A DNA stretch of 64,000 nucleotides, taken from Zonotrichia leucophrys gambelii. Its lineage: Eukaryota > Chordata > Aves > Passeriformes > Passerellidae. Where the stretch lies: NCBI RefSeq assembly GCF_028769735.1, contig NC_088172.1, positions 62,465,075 through 62,529,074 on the forward strand, given 5' to 3'. This document shows positions 12,901 through 25,000 of the stretch, in pieces (within the stretch, counting starts at the first letter, position 1; each line of letters starts with the position of its first letter). A program made the position numbers and the translations under genes. The notes under the pieces are model-generated. The model made no database searches. It was not told the origin of the DNA and saw nothing but the letters and a program-made list of their open reading frames with translations.

Positions 12901-15900
12901 CAGTTTGCTCACCATTAGTGTTTTCCTACTTCCCTGTTCTAATTAAACACACTTACTGTATGTCAGTCTTCAAAGAAGTGATAACCAACTTGGGGCAAAT
13001 GCCTATGGGAAAGGGACAAGGCAAGAGTGCCTTGAGAAATGCCCCAGAACCAGGCTTCCTCCCACCCTGCTGATGGCCAGCCCTCCCTGGTTAAAAGCAA
13101 TGGTGCCTGTGAAGTGCAGATATGCAGGAGCCATGGACAGGTTTGCAAGTCAGAGCTCAGAGAAGGAGAGCAGTGTGCTGGGAATAAAAGACAGGTTTTC
13201 TCAGAGACGCAAACGAAACCTCGCTGTCCCACTTAGAGCTGCTCTCAACACCACATATGGCAGGTGTCTGAAGCAAGGCAGTGACACTAAACATGTCCCT
13301 TCAAAGGACAAAACACAGAAGAATCTTTCCAGCTATCAGCTTTTCATAACTCAGACAAAATGCCAGAGAGGCTTCTTTTGATTGGCCCGCCCTTCTCCTC
13401 CTAGGGGAGTACGGGGAAGGGACATGGGCCCCTGGGACAGGAGATGTGCTACATGCAGCACCCATTCTCAGCACATTTCTCTGACAGCCACCCTGCTCTC
13501 TGTGGATTTTGGAAAAAAAGTGACCACTGTGGAAATCTGTCACTAAAATTTAATATCCTGTTGTCTATGAAGATGCAGTCCTTTTGGGAAATTCAGTCCT
13601 GGCCGTTAAAAATAAAGCAGCCGTGTGGAAAAAGTGAGACAAACAGCTCTGCCCTGTGCACCCAAGCCAGCATGCCTGGAGTCCTCAAAGTCCAGTTGTA
13701 CGCAGCCCAGATCAAGTCCATTCCCCACAGGAGAGCTGTTCTGGAAGCTACTTGGAAATGCATCCCAGCAGAGCAGTATCACCCGCAGCATTTACCTGCG
13801 GTTGATGTGGGGTTACAGTGACATGAGACTTCCCTATGGCTGCACCAGGCTATTTTAAATTCGAGGCAGGCATAAGGCATGTGACAGTACATGTTGTTCA
13901 TGTGGGGAAACTCTTTCATTAATATTCATGCCTTGGGACTGGCCTAGGGTAGACAGTTTTTTTGAGCATGCAATACATCTAAAATGCAGGGCTGCCTTTA
14001 ATGCCTGGAACATTGACACAGCTGAAATCATTGGTTCACCTAAAATCAGACCTTCACAGAAACCCCACTTCCTCTGAGTACCAACAGACTTATTTGTACG
14101 GGTAGAAATATTCTTGATCTTCAGTCACCAAAGGCTAATCTCTCTCAGAATGAAAGAAAAAGTAAAACCTCAAGAAGCTGCAGGATGTGTGGGAGTTAAT
14201 TTTTATATCTAAACAGTTATTTGAACCAACACAGTGGTATAAAAACACATCTCCACCCTCCTTTTGCTCTGGAAATGCAGTTCAGAGGATTTAGAGGACG
14301 CATGGGTCTCCAGGCCACACTGTCAGTAATTTATACAGGGGTGGCCTCAGAAGTGACACATGTCCCCACGGCTGCACTGCTGTTGTACCCTGGCTGTGGT
14401 GCCCAGAGTGCAGCAGCCGGCTCCTGCAGCAGCACAGCTGCCTGGCCTGGCAGGGCAGGGCAGGGCAGGGCTGCGGGGCGGGCGGGTGTGTGCAGCCCCA
14501 GTGCAGGCACTGCAGGCAGCACTCGGGGCAGGAGCTGCGAGCCCCTCATGCCAAGTTGTCTCTGCCTGTGAGTCACAGCCCTGACTCATGAGCTGCTGTG
14601 CATTAAGCTGTAATTTGAAGATGTTGCCGCCTACATCTGTCTGCACTGCTCCTCTCCCGGAGGTGGCAGAAACAAACATTCATACAGTCATCCCAAAAAT
14701 TCAGCCAGACGTGCTAGTTCAAACCCCAGGTGAAGGCAGGTTAGGGTAGTGAGCAGGTGAGCACACACCTTGCAGCAATAAACCCGGGGAAGGAGGTTTC
14801 CAGCCCACTCAGGGGCTGGAAGATGCCTGCTGCTCCCGCCTGCCAGCTCCCTGCCATGGCTCTCTCATCTGCCCTGCCCAAACCCCTTGCCTGGGCCCAG
14901 CACCTCATGGAAAGGTCTCTCTGCTCACCCCACACACCACAGGGGTCCTCTAACACCTAAAACAGGGGCAGGTGTTTGTCAAATGCATGTGTTGATGCTC
15001 TAAGAATCATGAGCACCAGTTCTCTTGCCATTTGCATTGCCTTGGAAAATTAGTTATCTTGGGACCCAAGAGCTAGAAACATTTGTACTGGCATATATTT
15101 AACTGAAATAGCCAATTAAACTAAAATTGCTTTGATTTAAGTGAAAATTCAGACAAGTGGTAGTACCCAGGATAAGATTGATCAGGATTATTTGTGAACT
15201 CCCAGGCACATTTCTGCTGGAAGAGCCAAATTTCTGTACCATGTGCTTATTCTGGCTCTCAATTTTTTTTTTTCCTGGCATTAAACCACCTGTTGGAAGA
15301 CAAACTGTGCCTTATCCAGCATAAAGGCAGCCAGCACACTTGTCAACAATTTCTGAACAAATGGAAGCATGCATTTGTACAGGATCAGCACTTTGCACCA
15401 GGAAGCCACCGTGTTTGTGATATTGGAAGCCATAAAGCCAGACTTTTTTTCTTCTATCAGCAGCTCACGTGTGCAATGCTTTCACTAACATGGTTTAACT
15501 TCGGCCCTTTGATTAGAGCAGCACAACCCCTTCCCACAGGCCAGTCCTCGGCTCTGGGTTAGTCATTGCTTTTGGTTTACACACAGGAATTGTGTTTGAT
15601 GCAGAAGATAAGCAATGCATCTGCTCAGTCATATTTCCCTAGCGTCTCTCCCTTTGTTCTCTTGCCTTTTATCTGCCGAGTTCTCTCCGCAGAGATCCCT
15701 GCCCTTGCCCTGCCGCTTTTCCCTTCTTTTCTAAGCTTGCCCTTGCCCACCCCTGCTTCTGCAGGAAAACAACCAGCCACTCGCACTCAGCAATGCCCTC
15801 GCTATTTACTGATGTCAGTTCCCCTACTCAGAATTCATTTCCCTTTTGTTTGCCTTAGCTAGGGAGGTCCGTGAAATTCGCAACAGTTTATCCCTCAATG

Positions 15901-15948
15901 AGAGCAGGGAAGAGAGAAGCCCCGCATCCCGCACGTGGCAGCGCGGAT
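6901..15948. other. Gene-free stretch with a G4 motif
   Basis: Only short, composition-driven frames are found. A pyrimidine-rich stretch lies at about 10465-10526, and the GC-rich patch with the quadruplex motif at 14390-14540. A TGAGTCA-type AP-1 core is at about 12820. No exon with homology I recognise and no young transposon. Confidence 0.55.
14453..14485 (+). other. G-quadruplex-forming motif
   Basis: Four GGG runs separated by two-base CA loops (14453-14470), followed by GGGG-C-GGG-C-GGG at 14475-14485. This satisfies the strict intramolecular G4 pattern on the + strand. It sits in a locally GC-rich island within otherwise ordinary intergenic sequence. Confidence 0.7.
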
Positions 15949-16094
15949 CACCCATCTATCCATCCACCCATCCGTCCATACATCTATCCATCCATCCATC
16001 CGTCCATCCATCTATCCGTCCATCCGTCCATCCACCCATCTATCCATCCGTCCATCCATCTATCCGTCCACCCATCCATCCATCCATCCATCCG
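15949..16094 (+). repeat. (CATC)n tetranucleotide microsatellite with CGTC/TATC/CACC variants
   Basis: About 146 bp of CATC units interspersed with CGTC, TATC and CACC variants in a semi-regular order, ending directly against a CpG-rich patch at 16095. All frames through it encode Pro/Ser/His/Ile repeats (or Trp/Met/Asp/Gly on the other strand), so overlapping ORFs are artefacts. Confidence 0.95.
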
Positions 16095-16300
16095 TGGCCC
16101 GGCGTGCCCGCAGCGCTCCCTCGGCTGAAGGCGGGATGTGCTCCGGGCTGTGCGCGCTGAGTCACCGCCCGGGCTCAGCGCACCGGCCCCAGCAGCGCAG
16201 CACAAGCGATGCTGACAGCTCCCGTGCACAGCTAGCCTGATTAAAGGCCAGCCTGTGTCTCCGGGGCAGCAGGAGGGCGAGAAGGGGCTGGGGACCGGGC
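16095..16300. promoter_or_regulatory. Small CpG-rich patch with AP-1-like site in an inverted repeat
   Basis: Short CpG-rich stretch next to the CATC microsatellite. TGAGTCA (AP-1/MAF-type core) lies at 16158-16164. Overlapping it, the 8-bp arms GCGCTGAG (16154-16161) and CTCAGCGC (16174-16181) form a perfect inverted repeat with a 12-base loop. It is a candidate distal regulatory element, by inference only. Confidence 0.3.
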
Positions 16301-19300
16301 AGCCCCAGCGCTCCTCCGGCTCACTCAGCCAGAACTGCCCACGCAGGTCCCTGCACGGGAGGGCCCCCAGCCCTGCTGTGGGTACACGGAGCTGCCTTGG
16401 CACATATGCCAGTCCTACGGCGTGTGGGTGTGGTGCCTTCAGGAGCAGCCCCGGGATGGGCCGGAGCGGGACAAGATAAGGCAGGCAGGGAAAGAGATGC
16501 TCCTGCCCGTGCTGTGCACAGCAGGTATCCCAGCTGGGACACATTTGCTTGCTGGAGTAGTCTGCAAAAGAAATTGCTATAGGCATGAATATTTAAATTT
16601 CCTTCCAATGGGTATCGAGCCAAATTCCACATCTCAGTTCCAGGGCGAATCGGGATGATCAGACACGCTGCTTCACAGAACAGAAACACAGAGGTAAGAC
16701 CAAATCCCAGTGCCTTCCTCCAGAGGGGACAGAGTGCCTGACTAATTAATTCAGCAGAAAGGGAGGGAGGAATCGTAGCCCTGCAGGCTATTGGGTTTTT
16801 TTCATCTTTGCTTGGAGGGCTTACCTGGCAAGGCTGTTCCCTGAGGTCAGCAAGTTAAAAGAACAGTGTCTGTTGAACAGACAACCTGTGACTCTTTTGC
16901 AAAGCTCCTCTGCTGGGTGAACATGACTTGTCTCTGTCAAATACTGCTATTCCCCTGGGAATATGTGCTCTGAGCATGGGGCAGGAAAGAAAGAGGCAGA
17001 TACACCTTCCCATCTTCTGGGATCTGCTTAAAAAAGGACAGAGAAGTGTGTTTAAATTCCCTTTTATTTATCTCTGGGTCAGCTAGACTCATCCTGGGCC
17101 CTAGCTGGATCACACCAACCAGATTGTATGCCTGGATAGTGCATCCTGGGATAATGCATCCTGGGGCACTGTACGCTAGCGTGGTCCTCCAGCATTGCCC
17201 AGCACCTCCATCCCACCTGGCAGGACTGCACTGCTGCAGCTGGCTTGTTCAGGTGCATTAGCAGCAGAGCAGGCTTTCCAGAGCAGCCTTTCCCATGCCA
17301 CAGTTTGCTTTGGTTGTGCCCCAGCTGGGCAGCCCTGCCGCAGGCAGCAGAAGCGTGATGTGCAGACAGGCTGCAGCAAGCCACCTCTGATGCTAGATCC
17401 AATGCCTGGAGAAAAGTGTCCTAATCCTGCCAGGTTTGCTCCTTACTGGCATCCACGTGAGCTAATCTTTCCAGTGTGTACCCAACCCTCCCATTTCCTT
17501 CCCTGGGAAAGCTGTTGGCCTTCTCACCTGGCAGCGTGGCACTGGGCACTGAGCTGCCACGCATGGGGCGAGCAGGAGCCACCCCTGCCGTGACCTGGGC
17601 TCTCGCTCTCAGGCTGCAGGGACAGCCCAGCACCGGGGGCTGCCCTGGCTCACAGCTCAGCAGCTTCCTCTGCAAACCTAACAGATGCTCCCAGCAAAGA
17701 AACAAACCAAAGCAGAAAAATGAGGCGTCTGCAGAAATGCTTTGTTGGTGGACTGCTGCTGGGCACTGCTGGTTCTGCAGGGGCTCCCGTTCCTGTCGGG
17801 ATCTGCCTTTGCTGCCGTCTGCAGCCTCCTGGAGCCGCCTCTCCAGCAAGAAGCACACAGTGATCACTGGCAGTGGTCCCTGGGGATATTGCTGCTCGAT
17901 GGGAAAAGCAGCTACAGCAGCGGCTGGGCGTGATGCTGTAGAAGTCATCTTCCTACTGTGTCCTTAATACAAATACTTTATGGAAAATGAATCAGCCCTC
18001 TTTGGGCTTTTTTCCAGAGGCCCCTCTGACTAATTTTGTCCAAAACAGCCGGGCTGACCCTGCACAGCAGTGTGATGGTGGCAGACAGGACCTGCTCACG
18101 TTTGGGTGGAGGCAGGGAAGAACTGTTTTGCAGGCCTGCCCAAAAAAATCCTCAGGCTGACTCTGCCAAAAACCACACCAAACATATGGTAAATGAAATC
18201 GCTGGCAGGGAGCTGGCTTGGACGGCAGGAGTGTTTCAGCACTGTGGACTGCTTGTTAGCTGGCCTGAATTGTATTTATGCTGCTTTAAGCAGCTCCATA
18301 TTTAAGGAAAAGAAGGCAAAGGAGAGGGCAATGCCAAATTTTTGGGTGTGCTTTTGATGCCTCCCCATGCACATTATTTTCCTGACGATGTTAGTATGGT
18401 CACAGTGCTTGTCCCATCCTGTGGTTAGGAGCACAACAGCACCACAGAAGGTTTCACCTCCTCATATGGCAACAGTCTCCTGTGGAAAAGCAGACAGAAG
18501 GGCTTTTCTCTCTTGGAACAGGGACACTGCCTATTTCACCATATGAATGTCGTGTACATTTCATGGAGCTGATGAAATCATGTACAGATGGGATCCATCT
18601 TAACAAAGGCTCTTATTCACAGGGCAGGTTTCTCTGTGGCCTATCTTGGGCCGTATCCCAGCTTGCATAGCCATATCAACCAAATGCATGGACAGAGCCA
18701 GGCAAATTTCTGAGAGGATACCAGACAGAGATGCTGTGCCCCTGCTGCTGTGAACAGCTTGACTGACTTTGCAGCAGTTTGGCCCCTCTGGGAATCTGAG
18801 CCTTGGAGTCATGGCAATAAACACGCCTTTCCTCACATGACAGCCTTTAAAAGGATTCAGGTACCAGATACCATTTCCAGGATGCTGCCAGGCGCTGTGG
18901 AGAAAGCATGGCACAGCAGCATGATCATAAGAAAGAGGTGCCTGATGTCTTCAGAAATTTGGTAGGCTGCCATAAGAATAGCTGTGGTAGCTACAGCTAC
19001 TGAAGGAGGAGGAAAACAGAGCAGACAAAGAGCAGTTCCTTTTTTTGAGTCTGGGGTATCATTTTTCCTCCTGGAGCTAGAGTGGTGGAGTGCCAGGGGC
19101 AGAGCTCACCTCCACATTCAAGGGCAGCTTTCCATCACCCTTTTTATGCTGCAGCTTGGAGCTCAGACGTTCCCCAGCCCTACCCCATCCCTTAGTTTCC
19201 CCCATCTCTCTGCAGGCTGACTATTGCACTGGCAAGGGGCTTTTTCAAGAGAAGGCAGGGGGACAGATACCTCAGAGCTGCTGTCCTGCTCCTGACTCCA

Positions 19301-22007
19301 TGGGCACACCTTTCTGGGCCTGAGTGATTATCTAAGTCAATGGGATGACCAAATCCCACAGAATCTGTTTGTTCAACAAGCTGATCTGGATAAGGAAAAT
19401 CAAAGTTTCAAAGCAAACTTTTGGGCACAATCCAGTCCAAACATGGATTAATAAACCTTTTCCCCCGCTTTAAACTTTCTTAAAGTGCATTCAGCACTCA
19501 GTCAGTAGTACCTTAGAAACTCTCACTATGTGCCTATGCTCAAAAGGACAAAAAACAACAACAAAAGGAAATATACAGAGGGATGACTTAAGAGAGTTTG
19601 GAAATCGCTTCCCATATGAAACACTCCTTTAGTCACAGGCACAAAAAAGCATCAAAATTCCCTGCCTCTGATGTAAACAACAGAAAGAAAAAGTCATCTG
19701 GAAGGACAGGATGATTCATACTGAGGACCTGACTCGTAATATTCATCAGTGTTGAAATTGCCTCTGCAAGATGACTGCATGTGAAAACGGCATCAGCGAA
19801 ATCCCAGCTTCTGCCACGAGAAGTATCATTAGCAGCAAAGTGGTGTGGTGAGACTCCAGTGGCACAACCCTTGCCCCAATGAGGGTGACTAATCGTAAGT
19901 CATCCGACCTGTCCCAGCTAAAACAGCACTGTCATTCAGGTAAAACTGCTTTACATAAGGGCAGCTGCAGCACACTGGAGCGTGCTCAGCCTTTGCAGCC
20001 ATCTTTAACAGCAAAATAGAAGGGTTTTTTCTTGGCCCTGAAAAAATTCCTGCTGAGGGCTTCCTTATAAAGGAAGAAAGAGCTGCTCAAGTTGGATGCT
20101 TGAAGAAGACTGGAAAATTGGCCAGTCTTTTCCCTTATGTTAACTGCCCTGAGCCAAGCGGTAAAAGGGCAAAAAAGGCCATGCTGGCTTTATGCATTGT
20201 TAGGAGATACTTTCCCCTGCACATTTGAATCTGTTTACTTAATCTTCCAGGCCTTTACCCATGAATATTAAATTCCTTGATCACTATGCATTAGGAGTCA
20301 TCTTCACACCATCTGTTTGTATTTGTCATCTAACCCTTGTAAATAATAAAATGTACTTTGTTCTCAAGTTCATGGATCCTAGCAGGAGAGCAATTGCTGT
20401 TGAGGAAAAGTACTGTGTGAAACTATTGGCAGTGACAGGACTCTTCTTTAGCCTCCTGTCTTCCCACTACACAAATCAAACGAATCAAATGAAAGGCAGG
20501 ATCCAGCCCAAAGAGCGATGCATGGTTTCTTTGAAGGGCCAGAAGAGATGATGGAGGGCTCTGCACCTCTGAATGTGATGCAGGCGCTCTTGCCCATGCT
20601 TCTAAAGGAAGGCAATGACAGAAGAGAAGGCTGCACTTCAGGGGAGCAGCCTTGCTGAGAGTCAGGCATGCCAACAGCTGCTCTGCTCAAGCAAAAATAC
20701 AGTCTGGATTGGCAGGAATGGCTGTGGCTGCTTAACACGGTGGCCTGGGCAGCTGGCCTGGGCAAACTTCCTAAGAGGTTCTGGCACAAAAGAAACATCT
20801 GAGGAAGAAATAGGTTAATGAGCAGATAGACAATGTTTCTCTCACACCTGGGAGTGCCATTAAAGAAGTGAAATTGTCACCCATCAGCTGAGAGGTAAAG
20901 TTCAGAGAAGGCTAGGCAAATATCAAGGGAAACAGTGATAAAGTGCAGTTGTTACAATATGAAATTAATCCTTAGATGGAGCTCTGCCTGAAAATTTTAT
21001 TAGATCATGCAACGAGAACAGCCTTGACACATATTACAAAGGTTCAATTTCAACTTTATCACTGCAGATAAATGTGTGAATCCCTAGGACAATGGACTCA
21101 TGAGAAGGGAAAAACATGTGCCATGGTGGAAGACCTCTGTGGACAACAAAAGCTGTCTGGCCAGCGCACCTCATGGGCACAGCGCCTTGGGGAGCCAGTC
21201 AGAGACATACTTTGCAGGAGAATCACTGTGATTTACATTCCCTAAGGATTTGTCTCTGTGCTCCTATAAATTATCTTATATGCCAGGCAACTATCAATAA
21301 GCACTCAAATTGTTACCATCTAGTTAAAACCCAATGTAGTTGGTTGAAGAAGGGATCATTTAGGAAATTAAACAGAATCATATTGTTTTTATCTGACACG
21401 TTGGTAGCAACAAATTTAGGCAAGAGAATGGTTGTCAAATATTTGTTTAACTGGAAGAGTTATCTGGCCTTGGACAAGATACCACTTGCCAGTCTGCTCA
21501 GCCTTGCAAACATCCCACACCAGGAGGTTACCTATTAAGTGATAGACAATATAACTTGTTAACTGTTAGAGCATTATGACCTTAGACTTTGCCCAGGTAA
21601 TTAATAACACCATCTGCTCTTTAGGTTCTGCAATACTATTATTTTTACATAAGGATTACTCTTCTTTCTCCACAAGAAAGGTTGCAAAAAACAGCTAAAG
21701 GAGAGTAGGGCAGCATGGTACTTAAACCTGACTGCCCAAGCAAAATGTACAAGAGGCACAGTTCACCCAAAATATCGCAAATGTATTGTCTTGACTCTGT
21801 AAATATTGATGTGCTGAAGGCTGAGGGCCTGTGATCCAGCCTTGTCTTGCCTGAGAACAAGCTGGGAGTGAAATGCCCTCTGGTGCAGGCTGCCACTCAC
21901 CTTGCTCTTTCTGGCACCACTGCGGTTTCCTTCGCCAAAACAACAGCAATGGTCCAAAGGCCACCATTTAGGATCACTGTGCCTTCAGATCTTTTTCTCT
22001 TTGATAG
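16301..22007. other. Gene-free stretch, nothing supported
   Basis: Unique-looking intergenic sequence. A small local duplication of GCATCCTGGG occurs near 17141-17165. The segment 20240-20430 is AT-rich with a run of TAAATAATAAAATG and could be a non-coding conserved element. There is no convincing exon. Confidence 0.5.
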
Positions 22008-22065
22008 CATGCTTTTAAAGCATGTGCATTTCACACCAAGCAATCAGGTGTGAAATGCACCTTTA
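22008..22065. repeat. Nested inverted repeat with a perfect 14-bp stem
   Basis: GTGCATTTCACACC (22024-22037) and its exact reverse complement (22047-22060) flank a 9-base loop. The stem continues outward as TAAAG/CTTTA (22016-22020 with 22061-22065) after a 3-base bulge. A second small palindrome, CATGCTTT-T-AAAGCATG (22008-22024), overlaps its left edge. It could be a cruciform or hairpin RNA, or the remnant of a small palindromic transposable element. No family is recognised. Confidence 0.85.
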
Positions 22066-25000
22066 TCAGGTCTTCCAATCCTCTTCTTGCTGACAGTGAT
22101 GTGATTTTTGGCTTTGGCTTCTTAGGGAGTTAAGGGAAGGAAGAAAACAGTGTATTTCTCTCAGCGGGTGTCTCCTGGTCAGTGTTTCCATGGGGTTTCA
22201 TGTAAAGCCATTCCCAGTGCACTGGAAACCTGAACCTACTGGATTCAGTGACAGAAGTCCTAACAACTGAGATGAGCCACTTTCTCACTCTGGAATGTTG
22301 CAATTTTTGTGCAAATAGTCTTTTCCTCCAAATAAAGAGAAGCTGAAACCTGATAGCTGGTGAGCGGCCAGATGAAGGAGGAAGCATTAGAAGTGTGAAC
22401 ACCAAAGTGATCCAAAATACAAGGCCAAGAGAAAGAACCCAGAGTGTATTTTAAATTTAAAAGTGCACATTTGTAGTGAGTTTTCAAAAAATGTTTTTAT
22501 TTAGTTTACTGCTTATTGGTGTGTGTTTGAGGAACAAAACAATCATGATTCCTCCACATCCCCAGCTTAATTCCTATACGAGACCTAGGAGGTGGAGTGC
22601 TTTACTTGGCACTCTTTTGCAAGAGAGAGGTCAAATATGAAACTGAACATATGAATGCAATTAGGAGGGTATGTAAAATATGGGGGCTGGATGTCTTAAC
22701 AGTGTCCGAAGCAGGCATGTCTTGACATGCCATTGGTTGAAAATGATTTTAAGTATTCCAGTCTGTCGGACAGTGTATCTGATTACATCTGAAAAGAGTT
22801 TCTTAGTCTTTTGCTCATATGATTTTTCTCATATTTCAAGTGTAGGAGTTTGACTCTGAAAGCCTAGCATGCAGAAACATTCACATCTTTTTGAAGTGTA
22901 TGAAACAATATATTTTTATTACCAGTGCTGGCTCTGGAAGAAGATGTGAAAAAGTCCAGATTCTTCCCACTTGTCCTGTATTCATTTTGAGACAAAGAAA
23001 GTTCTAGGGACATTTATGCATGTTACCTGTAGGTGCGTGTAGCAGGTTGTGATGTGATATTTTTTCCATTTGTAAATAGAGAAACTGCTATTTTCTTACC
23101 ATATACAGCTGAGTAAGTTTTCTTACTGTTGTTTCATAAATTACAAAGGAATGGCTAAAATCTGTGCCAAAAGTATGCACAAAAATCTATCTCTACTCTT
23201 TGCCTATGATTTGCATTTTCTTTTAAACCTTTCCAAGTGAAGCAGTAGGCAAAACTCCCGGCAACTAGAAGCATGTGCAAGGATGCAGAAAGCTTTAGAA
23301 TATGTTTCTACACCCTGCTGACCTATTCATCAAAAAGTCTGCCAAAACACGTAACTCTTAGTCTAAAGCAAAATTCACAAGAAAGGGCCTCGCTTGCATT
23401 AACCTACTTCTTTCCAGGTTGCATGCCACTGCGGGATCTCCCAGAGGAAGAGGAGCTGAGCCCATTTTGTGACTTTGCTGTCCTCCCTAGGAATTTTCCC
23501 AGCTCCTTGGCAGAGGGGGACACTGGCAGGAGCAGCCCTGCTTCAGCTGTGCGGGTGGGCCAGGCTGGGACGCTGAGTTAAGCCCAGCAGATGCAGTGGT
23601 GCTGTGGATGAGGCAGCAGTGAGCTGTCAGCTGCAGGGCTGCCTGACCTCGCATGAAGCGGCGCAGTGCATCATCACCCCAGGCCAAATGCTGCTCTGGT
23701 GAGAATGCAGTGACTTAGCAGAGCTGCCCCCAGCGGGAACTCTGATTCCCCTGTGATCACAGGCTTACTGAGGCTGGCAGTGCTGAGTGAATCTAGGTTT
23801 AGATGTGCCTGTCTTCTTCTTTCCCCAGCTCTCTCTCCATTTGAACCACCATCCTGGTTCATGAGCACGGTGCAGTCCCAGGGTAAGGTTCTCACAATCC
23901 CAGAGAGCATTTGTGGAGTCATGAACTTGACAGCAACTTTTAAATGGAAATAGGCCCCCATACTGAAGTAGACATGGGAGTATCTTCCTCACCTCATGCC
24001 TGCATTGCATGTATCTTTTTTTGAGATTGTAATACAAACTCCCATTTCATTTACATACACACACATGCAGGTATGTGTTCTATTCTAGTTTTGTACCTGT
24101 TAGACAGAGGCCCTATAAGAACAACAAAGAAAAAACCATGCTGGTAGTTTTTTTTAGTGCTACTGAGCGATAAGGACATCCCTCTACTGTGAAGAGAAGT
24201 CCTGTGCAGTGGTTTCTCCACATTGTCATTATTGGTGATGGAGGCAGGGCTGTCATCTTGCTCTGCAGGATATGGAGCCCAGCCTTTAAACTCAGGTCCT
24301 GGCAGGAAATCAGACCCATCTCCAGCATGGCCCTGTGCCCCTGGGAAGCCCAGCTGGTCCATGTGTCCCTCCCTCCTCTTCACTGTGTACTCTGGCTGCC
24401 TGGGGAGGGTTGTCACAGCTGTTGGTGGGTGGTGGGAGGATGCCTGTGGGTGCAGCATGAGAGGTTTCTGCAGCAGCTCCAAACTGATGCTGCTGCTGAG
24501 GTCCCTTCCCACTCACCCATCCTGCCCTGCTTCCTTCTCTGCAGAAGCACCCTGGTGCAGCAGGATGGTGGCACTGGGGCAGGTTTAGATGCACTGCAGC
24601 TGTTGGTGCTGCCAGATTTGCTCCAGCAGCCACAAAAGCAAAGTGCCGAGGGCAGCGCCAGCAGAACCGAGGGCAGGGGTGGGGGAGAATGGGACCACTT
24701 CTGCTGACAGCACCAGGTCATGGTGCCCTCCCAAGCAGAGCTGCAGGTGTGCTGCGTGCTCTCCTCTGGTAGCTCACCCAGCTCACGCCCAAGGCCATCT
24801 GGATCAAAGACAGGATGAGACACTGCTCCGGAAACCAGGGCCAAGCTCCTCTCTTCAGCATGGCGCTCTGGGGTGGTGATTTGGTCTGCTATTATGTAAG
24901 ATTCAACAAAAGCTGTATAACAAAACTATTTTAAGTAAGAATGTTAATTGAAGGCTGAGTCAGGCTGCAGCTAAAGCAGAGATGTTTTTGAGAGGCTTGT

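Noticed and set aside
15846..16586. Overlapping frames of 85-200 codons on both strands through the CATC array
   Set aside because: They are translations of a tetranucleotide repeat, open in all frames because the units contain no stop.
24051..24844. Cluster of 100-170-codon frames on both strands
   Set aside because: Mutually overlapping frames in GC-rich, stop-poor DNA. None has a conserved motif.
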